Of a stretch of DNA of 8,685 bases, positions 1 through 7,300 are shown piece after piece; the first letter of the stretch is position 1, and the number at the start of each line of letters is the position of its first letter. The translations under genes were made by a program, and so were the position numbers. The notes beneath the pieces are model-generated. The model was not told the origin of the DNA. It did no database searches and saw only the letters and a list, made by a program, of their open reading frames with translations. Source of the stretch: a bacterium (GTDB lineage: Bacteria > Hydrogenedentota > Hydrogenedentia > Hydrogenedentiales > SLHB01); contig JAAEQP010000733.1 in the NCBI GenBank assembly GCA_024231375.1, positions 1-8,685 on the forward strand. Direction: 5' to 3'.

Positions 1-1
1 C

Positions 2-340
2 GCGATCATCGAGGACAACGATATCCACCACAACGAAGCCGGGACCAAGGGCGGCGGCATGTATTGGATCGGCGCGGCCGACATCCGTCACAACCGGATC
101 TACAGTAACGAAGCGGGAGAAAACGGCGGCGCGTGTGCCGAGCTCGGCGAGGCCGACATCTACAACAACCTCGTATTCGACAACTATGCCGCGGGCAACG
201 GAGGCGCCTTCTACGACACGTTGATAATGAACGTCCGACACAACACCATTTACGGCAACGAAGCGCTTGGGTACGGTGGCGCGTTCTTCGAGGAGGACGG
301 CACACATGTGCCCAATACCGTCCTCGAAAACAACATCATC
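2..340 (+). repeat. Four beta-helix coil repeats, about 24-25 codons each
   Basis: Within the beta-helix part of the first gene, a pattern of I-x-x-N-x-I-x-x-N-E-A-G-x-x-G-G recurs at residues 2-19, 29-43, 54-68 and 78-92 of the visible protein. The Gly-Gly turns are 24, then 25 residues apart. This matches one helical turn (coil) of a right-handed beta-helix. The repeats have diverged in sequence and look structural rather than recently duplicated. Confidence 0.7.
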
Positions 341-1747
341 TGGGGCAACACAGCAACGACGGACGGGAACCATGACAATGCGCAGATCGCGAAGACCGTC
401 GACTTCAAGACGCTACGCGGCAACATCATCCAGGGATGGACGGACGCGTACAACATCAACAGCGACCCGCTGCTCATCGACCCGGACGGGGCCGACAACG
501 ACCTGTCGACCGCGTCGGACAACAACTTCCACATTCCGTCCAACTCGCCCGCAACCGATGCCGGCGTGGACTGCGGCATCTCCAACGACTACGAACGCGA
601 CGAGAGACCTGCCGGGACAGGCCATGACATCGGCGCGTACGAGGTTCCCGGCTACCTCTCGTGGGACGGTACGGCCCTGGACGACTGGATTCAGTGGAAT
701 CAGAACACGTGGGAAACGACCGGGGGATACTGGCGGAGCACCAACCTGAGTCAGTCGATCCTGTTCCGTGCGAACTACTGCTCCGACGCCGTTCTGCGCT
801 TCTCCTACCACGCGGAGGATCTGCCATCCACGGGCATGCTGCGAATCCACCTGCGAGCCGTAGGGGAGCTGTTCACTAGCGGCGATTCGGTCATACTGTC
901 GATCAAGAGTTCCTACATGGGACTGAGCGTCAAGGAGAACGGGTCCTCGACCGGAAATCCCAACCGTAGCGCAACCACGGCGGAGGATACGTGGTACGAC
1001 GTCGAGGTCGACATGAGCGGCCGCAACGTTGTCGTCAAGCGTCGTGTGCAGGGAGGCCAGTGGGTAACCACGCATTCCATCAGTAACGCACCCGAGGGAA
1101 CGCGGAGGATTCAGTTTGCCACCTCGGGATCGGCGGTGGTGCGTTTGGACGATATCATGATGGACGGTGTGCGGCCGTCCGTCGTGGCCGGCGGATCCGG
1201 GGGGCCGACAAGCGCGGACGGATTCGACAGTGGGCTTGTGGGTTGGACCACCAGCGGAACCTGGACCACGTCGAGTACCGGGGAGGACGACGCGTACGCG
1301 ACGGACACGTCCGACGGCGCGAACGTGTATATGAGACGGACGACGATTCCCGGGACGACGACTGCGCTTCCGGACGACTTTGAGTTGTCCTTCTCCTATA
1401 AGACGGACGAGTACACCTGGAGATACCAGTACTTGAAGATCACATTCCGCAAGTCGACAGGAGTGGATTCTCCCTCGGTCGGAATTTGGCCTGAGTCGCT
1501 GAACATTGCGTCTGAGACCGGGACTTGGACGTACAACCACAACTACCCGACCGAGCCTGGAAGATGGTACGACGTGAGGATTGTGTGCGACGGAACATCC
1601 ATCACCGTCGAGCGCCGGTTGCAGGGCCAAGCGTGGGAGACGATACATTCGAAAACCACCACGGTGACGCAAGGGGACTATATTGAGTTCCTGGTGATCA
1701 ACGACGCCCAGTACAAGCTGGACGATGTTGCTGTGGTTGCGCGCTAG
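2..1747 (+). CDS. Secreted parallel beta-helix protein, choice-of-anchor Q type, with two C-terminal beta-sandwich domains (5' partial)
   Basis: The frame is open from base 2 with no start codon that makes sense, so the 5' end lies outside the window; the ATG at 59 sits inside a repeat and is not the start. Of 581 visible residues, 1-145 form Asn/Gly-rich coils of 24-25 residues (IRHNRIYSN, IYNNLVFDN, VRHNTIYGN, each followed by a GGA-type turn), typical of right-handed parallel beta-helices. Residues 155-214 carry the choice-of-anchor Q signature: DPDGADND, then SPATDAG, ending in DIGAYE. Residues 220-387 and 406-581 are two related beta-sandwich domains, probably carbohydrate- or surface-binding, joined by a Gly/Ser linker. 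The protein ends directly after the last strand (LDDVAVVAR), with no transmembrane or sorting tail, so it is probably released or held non-covalently. Such proteins are known as extracellular adhesins or polysaccharide-active proteins. No catalytic residues can be assigned, so no enzymatic role is claimed. A terminator follows. Confidence 0.85.
   Translation, partial: AIIEDNDIHHNEAGTKGGGMYWIGAADIRHNRIYSNEAGENGGACAELGEADIYNNLVFDNYAAGNGGAFYDTLIMNVRHNTIYGNEALGYGGAFFEEDGTHVPNTVLENNIIWGNTATTDGNHDNAQIAKTVDFKTLRGNIIQGWTDAYNINSDPLLIDPDGADNDLSTASDNNFHIPSNSPATDAGVDCGISNDYERDERPAGTGHDIGAYEVPGYLSWDGTALDDWIQWNQNTWETTGGYWRSTNLSQSILFRANYCSDAVLRFSYHAEDLPSTGMLRIHLRAVGELFTSGDSVILSIKSSYMGLSVKENGSSTGNPNRSATTAEDTWYDVEVDMSGRNVVVKRRVQGGQWVTTHSISNAPEGTRRIQFATSGSAVVRLDDIMMDGVRPSVVAGGSGGPTSADGFDSGLVGWTTSGTWTTSSTGEDDAYATDTSDGANVYMRRTTIPGTTTALPDDFELSFSYKTDEYTWRYQYLKITFRKSTGVDSPSVGIWPESLNIASETGTWTYNHNYPTEPGRWYDVRIVCDGTSITVERRLQGQAWETIHSKTTTVTQGDYIEFLVINDAQYKLDDVAVVAR
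659..1744 (+). repeat. Tandem homologous beta-sandwich domains in the first gene
   Basis: Copy A spans about 659-1162 and copy B about 1217-1744. From the WYDV motif (visible residues 331 and 522) to the closing LDD (382 and 573) the two align without a gap. They share WYDV, a Gly six residues further on, V-x-RR-x-QG, W-x-T-x-HS, I-x-F and LDD. This is an internal duplication of a jelly-roll or concanavalin-like fold; the exact Pfam family cannot be named by eye. The linker between them is Gly/Ser/Pro-rich. Confidence 0.65.
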
Positions 1748-1788
1748 GACGTATCGGGCGAACGCGTAATCCCCCGCTCAAACATCAC

Positions 1789-1831
1789 AACCCGGTCAGT
1801 CTCGGTTTTGAGGCTGGCCGGGTTCCTTCTT
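1789..1831 (+). terminator. Rho-independent terminator after the beta-helix gene
   Basis: A 15-base left arm (1789-1803, beginning AACCCGG) pairs with a right arm (1810-1824, ending CCGGGTT). All positions pair if two G-U wobbles are allowed, and the loop is the six bases GGTTTT. The tail CCTTCTT is pyrimidine-rich, with four T in seven, rather than a pure T-run. It lies 42 bases after the TAG at 1745-1747. The reverse direction lacks a T-rich tail, so it should act on plus-strand transcription and insulate the next gene. Confidence 0.8.
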
Positions 1832-1886
1832 GGGCACGTCCCGAGCAGATTCTCTCCCAACGAAGTGCATCCGCTCGTAACGACTT

Positions 1887-1916
1887 CCGCAGGTCATGTA
1901 AGATACACCGCAGGTC
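1887..1916. promoter_or_regulatory. Pair of 9-bp direct repeats (CCGCAGGTC), possible operator or promoter region
   Basis: CCGCAGGTC occurs at 1887-1895 and again at 1908-1916, exactly 21 bp apart, about two helical turns. Between them lies TAAGAT (1899-1904), a 4-of-6 match to the sigma-70 -10 box. No TTGACA-like -35 element stands 16-18 bp upstream. The site is 29-58 bases before the ATG at 1945, where a promoter for the membrane sulfatase-like gene is expected after the terminator. A regulator binding both repeats on one DNA face is inference. Confidence 0.3.
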
Positions 1917-1934
1917 GGCACGTGGGTCACGACC

Positions 1935-1939
1935 GAGGA
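1935..1939 (+). promoter_or_regulatory. Ribosome binding site GAGGA for the membrane sulfatase-like gene
   Basis: GAGGA stands five bases before the ATG at 1945. The alternative in-frame ATGs at 1984 and 1990 lack a purine-rich match at good spacing, so this site supports the start at 1945. A 5-bp inverted repeat (GGTCG 1913-1917, CGACC 1930-1934) abuts it and could partly shield it; this is weak. Confidence 0.6.
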
Positions 1940-1944
1940 CAGCC

Positions 1945-4020
1945 ATGACAAGGACTGACAGGACCGAGGCGAGAGCAACGCCGATGACCATGCGTGGGCT
2001 ATGCGTGACGCTCGGGTTGGCGTTGGGCTATCTGGAACTGCTTCGGTGGGTTCGTTCGTCGTTCTGGTGCGTGCCCGCGTCGTGGGGAACCTACGCGGTC
2101 TTCGGCGCAGCGTTCATCTGCTACGCCGCGGGACTCATGGTTGTGGCGCATGTCTGCGCGCGGCTTCTGACGATGGTCCGCCGACAACCGGCGGGTCCCG
2201 TTGCGAGCGCGCTGGCGCCGGGGATGGCCGCGCTCGCGGCTTGGACTGTCCTGGCATCAAGTCGCGGTGATGGGCTTGGGAGCATGGACGGCTTGTTCGC
2301 CGTGGTTCTGCTGGCGGTCTGCGGGTCAGGATACCTCGCGTTCACCGGGCATCTTGCGGCCCGCACCTTCAGCGCCGTGTGGTGGTCCGTCTTTCTCGGT
2401 GGGGGCTGGCTCCTGAGCATTGGCTCTTACCTCTTCCTCGTGTTCGCCCCGCCCAGCGCGCGTATCAACGGCGCTACGCTGATCTCACTGGGATGGATGG
2501 GCGCGTCGGGATTCGTCGGTCTCTTCATCGTTGCCCGGCGCTGCGGGCACAAGGTTTGGGACCGAATGCTTCCCGCCGGAACAGTGGCGCTTGTCCTTCT
2601 CTTGTCAACCTGCGCAGCATTTGTGCGTTTCCGACCGGTGCATACCGGATCGGCCGAGACCCTGCCGAACCTCGTCCTAATCACGGTTGACACGTTGCGG
2701 GCCGAGAGTTGCTCGTCCTATGGTGGGGCGGTTCGGACAGACTCCATTGACAGCTTGGCGGCGGGGGGCACGCTGTTCGAGCAGAGTTACTCGCTCGCCC
2801 CGTGGACCGTCCCGTCGATGTTCGGCATGTTTGCGTCCCAGTACCCCCAAGCGTTGACGCCGGGCGGATCGCTGGCGGAGTGGAGGCGGGAGGTCAGCAC
2901 GTACCGGTTCACGCACCAGGAGCCCACGCTGGCCGAGCGTCTGAGGGAGAAGGGATACGCCACTGCCGCGTTCTCGGGAAACCTCTTGGTAAGCGATCCG
3001 AAGGGCATCATGCGGGGCTTTGATAGGGTGATCGCGTTCGATCCGCACTCCCCCGTGTACTCCGGCCCCTTCGAGATGACGCCTCTCTTGCGGAGCGTGC
3101 TGGCACGCCTGTGGCCCGAGCCCTTCCTGCGTCGTCCAGTGGATCTATCGCGCATTCTGACGGATCATGCTGTCGCGTTTCTCCGCGCGAAGGGGCGAGG
3201 GCCCTTCTTCCTGTGGGTACACCACATCGACCCCCATGAGCCGTATGATCCACCGGCAAGATATCGGGAGATGGAAGGCCGCTGGCCTGTCTTCTGCCCG
3301 GCCTCGCCGTTTTGGGGATCGCCTCAGTTCGACGAGCGTGGCAACGTCGATGTGCCCCTTGAGGACCGGGCTTATGTGCAGCATCTGTACGAGGCGGAGG
3401 TTGCGTATGTCGACGACTGTGTGGGTCGCCTTCTGGCGCCGCTCGATGGAGACAGCGGCACCTTTGTTTGCCTGACCTCGGACCACGGCGAGGAGTTCTG
3501 GGAACACGGCAAGTTTGAACACGGACACGCGCTGTATGACGAACTGGTGAAGGTCCCGCTGATCTTTGAAGGTCCTCGCATTGTGGCACAACGCATCCAG
3601 AGCCCGGTATCGGCCATCGACCTGATGCCGACGTTGGCGGACTTGATGGGGGTTGAGCCGGCGGCGTGTTGGCGGGGCGGGAGTCTGGCGCCGGTACTAC
3701 GCGGTGAGGCGACCCCCCAACCGCGCCCGTGTTTTGCGCAAGCGACGAATTACCGCGCATGGCCGAACAGCTTCCAGATGGTGGATGAAGAGAGCCGGAA
3801 GCTCATTGTGGAAATCGATTCGGGTACGAAGGAGTTGTTTGACTTGATCCAAGACCCGGATGAGCAGCGGAACGTTGCGGATGGGCGCATGTCAGACACC
3901 GAGGCCCTTACGGAACGTCTTGAGATGTGGCGTTCAGCGCTTCCGGTCGTCTCGGGCGCGGACGGAGAAAGCGAGTCCGAGATGAGGGAACGGCTTGAAT
4001 CGATGGGGTACCTCCGGTAG
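1945..4020 (+). CDS. Multi-pass membrane sulfatase-like hydrolase/transferase
   Basis: The 691-residue protein starts at ATG 1945, supported by GAGGA five bases upstream. After a short charged N-terminus come about seven hydrophobic segments (roughly 17-37, 49-76, 84-106, 114-138, 144-169, 178-198, 208-228). A periplasmic alkaline-phosphatase-superfamily sulfatase domain follows from about 240 to the end. Visible core motifs are NLVLITVDTLRAES (metal-ligand Asp249), APWTVPSM (nucleophile position Thr288), the DPHEPYDPP loop (429-437), SDHGE (Asp513, His514) and FEH (His526) before VPLIF. ELFDLIQDPDEQRNV and a LESMGYLR tail are typical of bacterial sulfatase-family members. The nucleophile site reads T-V-P-S-M, not C/S-x-P-S/A-R, so formylglycine cannot form there; a Thr nucleophile, as in LtaS or EptA, is possible. 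Membrane helices plus an extracytoplasmic domain also recall those envelope transferases. Substrate unknown. The gene converges on the minus-strand block and has its own upstream region after a terminator. Confidence 0.9.
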   Translation: MTRTDRTEARATPMTMRGLCVTLGLALGYLELLRWVRSSFWCVPASWGTYAVFGAAFICYAAGLMVVAHVCARLLTMVRRQPAGPVASALAPGMAALAAWTVLASSRGDGLGSMDGLFAVVLLAVCGSGYLAFTGHLAARTFSAVWWSVFLGGGWLLSIGSYLFLVFAPPSARINGATLISLGWMGASGFVGLFIVARRCGHKVWDRMLPAGTVALVLLLSTCAAFVRFRPVHTGSAETLPNLVLITVDTLRAESCSSYGGAVRTDSIDSLAAGGTLFEQSYSLAPWTVPSMFGMFASQYPQALTPGGSLAEWRREVSTYRFTHQEPTLAERLREKGYATAAFSGNLLVSDPKGIMRGFDRVIAFDPHSPVYSGPFEMTPLLRSVLARLWPEPFLRRPVDLSRILTDHAVAFLRAKGRGPFFLWVHHIDPHEPYDPPARYREMEGRWPVFCPASPFWGSPQFDERGNVDVPLEDRAYVQHLYEAEVAYVDDCVGRLLAPLDGDSGTFVCLTSDHGEEFWEHGKFEHGHALYDELVKVPLIFEGPRIVAQRIQSPVSAIDLMPTLADLMGVEPAACWRGGSLAPVLRGEATPQPRPCFAQATNYRAWPNSFQMVDEESRKLIVEIDSGTKELFDLIQDPDEQRNVADGRMSDTEALTERLEMWRSALPVVSGADGESESEMRERLESMGYLR

Positions 4021-4108
4021 GCGATGAACGGGGCTGCAAGCCGTGGCAAGTGACTCGGGAGTTTGCTGGGAGGGAAGCTGAACCGCCGCAACGGCACCCT
4101 GCCTGTGT
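4021..4108. other. Convergent intergenic gap, 88 bases
   Basis: This gap separates the ends of two convergent genes. It holds only short stems (GGCT-gca-AGCC near 4032; CCGCCGCAACGGC near 4082-4094) and no T-run in either direction. I see no clear terminator, so transcripts may overlap tail to tail or end by Rho. Confidence 0.4.
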
Positions 4109-5788
4109 TCATTGGCCTTCCATTTCGACACACGCGTTGCGGATTCGGAGTGTCTCCTCGAACAGAGCCTGGGCCTCGTCGTTCCGATTGCGCTGCTCCA
4201 GCATTTGAATGAGGCGTTCGCGGGCGTCAAAGGCCATGGGAAGGCGCGGCAGACGGTCGGCGAGGGCCTGGATGGCTTGGTCGTGGCGTTCGGTTGCCCA
4301 GAGAATCTCGGCGTACAGCAGCACACCGGATGTGTTGTCGGGATCGAGCACGTCGGCATCTAGCAGGCAGGACTCGGCGGCGTCCAAATGGCCATTCCGG
4401 GCCAGGATCACGGCCAGGCGAATGTGGGCCTCTGCGCGGAGCATGTCGAGCGACGGGGCCCCGCGGGCACAGGCGCCACGCCAACGGATGATGAAAGCGG
4501 AAGCCTGGTCGCCCACCAGGGAATCGGCCCCGGCCAAGGACTCAGCCTCGATTGCGCGCTGGAGGAAGTGAGCTTCGCCGCCTTCGTTTCCGTCCATGCG
4601 ACACACCGCCGCCATGCTCAGGGCGTTGGGCGCGGACTCCGGATCGAGGTCGCATGCCCGAACGAATGCCGCGGTGTACCGCTCGCGCCGCTGCTCGGGC
4701 GTACCCGCTTCGCTGCACGGGTTCAAGAGATGCTTGCCGGCGGCGGTCCATACCCGGGCGTCCTTGGGTCCGGCCGCAACGACGCGCTCCAAGATGTCGG
4801 CTTCCATTCCGTGGTACACATCCCAGCGGGAGTAGCCGTACATGAGGAAGGTCTCGAAATCGCGGGTTTTCTCGGGGAGTTCCCGAAACCTGCGGCTACT
4901 GTCGGGCAGGTCGGCCACGCCATCGATGAGTTGCGTGAACCGGTTCTCGCCCGCGAAGGCGGAGGCCCGTGCGTGGGCGCGTGCCGCAATCGCCCCGGCC
5001 TCTTGGGGATTGTCGAGGAAATGGGCGATGCGTTCTTCGAAGTTCGTCTCGTTGTACAGGACGATGTCGACATCCGGATCGAACCAGTCGCGAACCTCGA
5101 GATTGTCTTCTTCCAACACGGGAAGTGCTCCGCACGCGATGGTTTCGAAGACGCGGAGATTCAGCTCGCCTCGAATAGAGTGGTTGAACACGATGCGGGC
5201 CCGGCTGAGCAACCGCCCGTAGTCTTCGCCGTAGACGCCCGCCGTGATGACGACCCGGTACCGGTCGCTCAGCTTGGCCAACCGTTCAAGGAACCGGGCG
5301 CGCCCCAGGTGAGCGGTGTGATCCAGATTGCCTATGAACACGATATCCAGGTCGCGCTCGACGGGGTAGGGCTTGTGGATCGTCGAGATCTGTGAGTACA
5401 ACGGCATCAGGTAATGGGGCGTCACAAGATCGGTGGCAAGTGCGTCGACGCCCGCCCTGTCGCACAGCGCCACATCATAGCGTGCGAGATTGACGGATAG
5501 GGGCCGGTGGAACACGTTCCAGTCGGATACGAGCGCGGCGGTTCTGACGGGGGCATCTTCAATGCCCATGGGCGGCGGATGCACGGACGGCATCCAACAC
5601 AGCATCAGATCGGGCTGCCAGTCTTGCCCAATCCGCTCGATGACGTCGGAGGCGGTCTCGGTGCGCGGATCGTATTGGTAGTCGGCCTTCTCGTAATTCC
5701 CGACATACCGGATTTCATGGGGGCCGCGGTAGAGGCGCAGAGGGGTTTCGTCGCAGAAGAACGGCACGCCATGAGATAGTACACGCAC
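4109..5788 (-). CDS. CgeB-like GT-B glycosyltransferase with C-terminal TPR-like repeats
   Basis: Start is GTG at 5788, six bases after a perfect AGGAGG; the open frame continues upstream into the preceding gene without a site this good. The 559-residue protein has no signal peptide or membrane segment, so it is probably cytoplasmic. Residues 1-145 resemble the N-terminal Rossmann half of CgeB/DUF3880-type enzymes. From DIVFIGNLD (148-156) begins the donor-binding half, with GELNLRVFETIACGALPV (207-224) holding the N-x-R-x-FE-x-x-x-CG motif of the Glyco_trans_1_2/CgeB family. The helix there and the following EVRDWFDPD region likely bind a nucleotide sugar. Residues about 325-550 are helical, with TPR-like pairs (RYTAAFVRACDLDPES, AHIRLAVILARNGHLDAA, LLYAEILWATERHDQAI). 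The expected role is transfer of a sugar to a surface protein, polysaccharide or lipid; donor and acceptor are unknown. It is the last gene of the minus-strand block, 122 bases after the sulfatase-like gene. Confidence 0.85.
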   Translation of the reverse strand: MRVLSHGVPFFCDETPLRLYRGPHEIRYVGNYEKADYQYDPRTETASDVIERIGQDWQPDLMLCWMPSVHPPPMGIEDAPVRTAALVSDWNVFHRPLSVNLARYDVALCDRAGVDALATDLVTPHYLMPLYSQISTIHKPYPVERDLDIVFIGNLDHTAHLGRARFLERLAKLSDRYRVVITAGVYGEDYGRLLSRARIVFNHSIRGELNLRVFETIACGALPVLEEDNLEVRDWFDPDVDIVLYNETNFEERIAHFLDNPQEAGAIAARAHARASAFAGENRFTQLIDGVADLPDSSRRFRELPEKTRDFETFLMYGYSRWDVYHGMEADILERVVAAGPKDARVWTAAGKHLLNPCSEAGTPEQRRERYTAAFVRACDLDPESAPNALSMAAVCRMDGNEGGEAHFLQRAIEAESLAGADSLVGDQASAFIIRWRGACARGAPSLDMLRAEAHIRLAVILARNGHLDAAESCLLDADVLDPDNTSGVLLYAEILWATERHDQAIQALADRLPRLPMAFDARERLIQMLEQRNRNDEAQALFEETLRIRNACVEMEGQ

Positions 5789-5794
5789 GCGAAT

Positions 5795-5800
5795 CCTCCT
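5795..5800 (-). promoter_or_regulatory. Perfect Shine-Dalgarno AGGAGG for the glycosyltransferase
   Basis: On the minus strand AGGAGG is followed by six bases and then GTG at 5788. The spacing is ideal and places the start on a MRVLSHGVPFF N-terminus, as expected for the first strand of a GT-B fold. This decides the start over any upstream in-frame codon, which would overlap the previous gene. Confidence 0.85.
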
Positions 5801-5910
5801 ACGATGGCAACCCGGATCCAGTCCCGGCACTGTACAGAAGTCGGAAGCGTCTCTCAAGGATATGCCGCTTGGCCTTGCCTGCGTCCGTGCCGTAGCGTCG
5901 GGGGGATGCG

Positions 5911-7296
5911 CTAGAACACGTAGCCCATGGCTTCGAGTTGTTCCTTGAGTTCCTCGTCGACCTCGGGCGATTCGCCGCCGAACTCGTTGAGTTCCCAGCG
6001 GTATTCGCGAATCCAATCGTTCACCATCGCGCGAGCCGCGGGCAGTTCGGGCGGGTTGGTGTCGATGAGGTTGCGGGCCTCCGCAGGGTCGCTCTTCAGG
6101 TCGTACAATTCCTCTTTGGCGATGGGGTACCGGGGTTCGGTGTCGCCGATGAGCCAACGGGGATGGTGTTCGAGCGGGTTGTGGACGTACCGGCGGGCCT
6201 CGGTGCGGACGGTGACGATCTGGTCCTGCCATTCGGCAAAGGCCGGGCCGAGATCGAGGTCAAGCGTCCGGCCGTCGATCAGGGGGATGAGACTGGTCCC
6301 TTGGAACGATCCCGGTGCGTCCACGCCCACGATGTCGAGGATGGTAGGCGCGATGTCGATGGTCTCGATCATGGTTTCGCAGCGCAACGCAGGCATACGA
6401 TCCGGAAGATGGAAGAACAGGGGGACGTGCAGGACACTGTCGTAGACCGAGGCCAGATGGTCGAAGTAGCGGTTGTGCTGATAGAGGTCTTCGCCGTGGT
6501 CGGATGTGAACACGATGAGGGTGTTGTCCTTGATGCCATAGTGGTCGAGTATCTTCAGGGTGTCCCGGACCTGGTCGTCGATCCATGCAATCTCGCCGTC
6601 GTACAACGCCACGATGTGGGCCAGGTCTTCATCGGTAAGATCGGTCTGATCTTTGGTGATGCCATTCAGGGTGTCGCGCTCGCCGTCATATGTGCCTGCG
6701 TAATCCGGATCGAACCGGTCCAGGTACTCGTCGGCAGGCTCATACGGGATATGCGGCGCGATGTAGTGTACCCAGAGGAGGAACGGTTCCTCGTGCAGCG
6801 CGTCGATGCGGTTCCACGTCGCCAAGCACAGATCCTGGTCCTTCACGTATTGGACTTCATCGAACCCGTACCAGTCCTGTTGCACGGCGTTGGCCATCAG
6901 AGCCACGCACGCGTACCCTTCCTCCTTCAGCGCGGTGGCAACCGTCGCGATCTCGCCGGGGAAGCGAACGCCGTTGGTTCGGACACCGTGGGTGATGGGG
7001 TAGGTCGACGTCATGATGGACGCCAGCGAAGGCCACGTGAGACCGCGCTGGGCAAAGGCCTTGGTGAATAGGGCACCATCCGCCGCCAAGGCGTCAATCG
7101 TGGGCGATGTGGGCGGCCCGTACCCGTAACAGCCCAGATGGTCGGCCCGAAGCGTATCGATGGTGATGATGAGCACATTGGGACGCGACCCCGGCGCGGA
7201 ACGTCCGCAGGCAATACAGAAACCCGCAACGGCAATCCCAACGGCCGCCAGAATGCCCAGTCCTATGTAAAGTTTGCGCCGTGCCATGACCTTCAT
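5911..7296 (-). CDS. Exported or membrane-anchored sulfatase-like hydrolase
   Basis: Start ATG 7296 is chosen because GGAG stands four bases upstream and it gives a clean MKVMARRK signal-like N-terminus; ATGs at 7350, 7311 and 7287 are also in frame. The 461-residue protein has one hydrophobic segment (about 9-29), acting as signal anchor or signal peptide. FCIAC at its end is only a poor lipobox. The catalytic domain follows: NVLIITIDTLRADHLGCYG (metal-ligand Asp47), RGLTWPSL (nucleophile position Thr87), APHIPY (180-185), SDHGED (Asp266, His267), FDH (His280) before VPLFF, and ELYDLKSDPAEARNL near the C-terminus. It ends LEAMGYVF. Length and order match sulfatase-family enzymes, but Thr87 replaces the Cys/Ser needed for formylglycine, as in the membrane paralogue at 1945-4020. 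It may be a phosphatase or phosphodiesterase, or a sulfatase-like enzyme of unknown chemistry. It lies between the surface-protein and glycosyltransferase genes on the same strand, possibly one operon. Confidence 0.88.
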   Translation of the reverse strand: MKVMARRKLYIGLGILAAVGIAVAGFCIACGRSAPGSRPNVLIITIDTLRADHLGCYGYGPPTSPTIDALAADGALFTKAFAQRGLTWPSLASIMTSTYPITHGVRTNGVRFPGEIATVATALKEEGYACVALMANAVQQDWYGFDEVQYVKDQDLCLATWNRIDALHEEPFLLWVHYIAPHIPYEPADEYLDRFDPDYAGTYDGERDTLNGITKDQTDLTDEDLAHIVALYDGEIAWIDDQVRDTLKILDHYGIKDNTLIVFTSDHGEDLYQHNRYFDHLASVYDSVLHVPLFFHLPDRMPALRCETMIETIDIAPTILDIVGVDAPGSFQGTSLIPLIDGRTLDLDLGPAFAEWQDQIVTVRTEARRYVHNPLEHHPRWLIGDTEPRYPIAKEELYDLKSDPAEARNLIDTNPPELPAARAMVNDWIREYRWELNEFGGESPEVDEELKEQLEAMGYVF

Positions 7297-7300
7297 GATT

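Noticed and set aside
413..1672. Long minus-strand open frame (419 codons) opposite the beta-helix gene
   Set aside because: It lies entirely antisense to a well-supported gene. Its product is Arg/Val/Gly-rich with no domain, as expected from the mirror frame of GC-rich coding DNA.
1785..1991. Small minus-strand frame of 68 codons in the gap before the membrane enzyme
   Set aside because: It runs through the terminator hairpin and the start of the next gene, has no ribosome site I could identify, and shows no recognisable protein pattern.
1945..4020. Calling the two enzymes classical formylglycine sulfatases with a partner maturase
   Set aside because: Neither has C/S-x-P/A-x-R at the nucleophile site, and no radical-SAM or FGE-type maturase is in the window.
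4388..5395. Plus-strand open frame (335 codons) opposite the glycosyltransferase
   Set aside because: It is antisense to a gene with clear GT-B motifs and a perfect ribosome site. The product has no recognisable motif.
5789..6232. N-terminal extension of the glycosyltransferase to an upstream ATG at 6232
   Set aside because: It would overlap the same-strand sulfatase-like gene by over 300 bases in another frame, and its Arg/Pro/His-rich sequence matches no fold. The AGGAGG/GTG start at 5788 is far better.
5938..7071. Plus-strand open frame (377 codons) opposite the second sulfatase-like gene
   Set aside because: It mirrors a gene with complete family motifs. The Val/Asp-rich product is a typical antisense artefact.
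7201..7260. Lipoprotein signal in the second sulfatase-like enzyme (FCIAC)
   Set aside because: The -3 position is Cys and the alternative Cys follows Phe; neither fits the usual L-[AS]-[GA]-C lipobox, so only a signal anchor or signal peptide is claimed.
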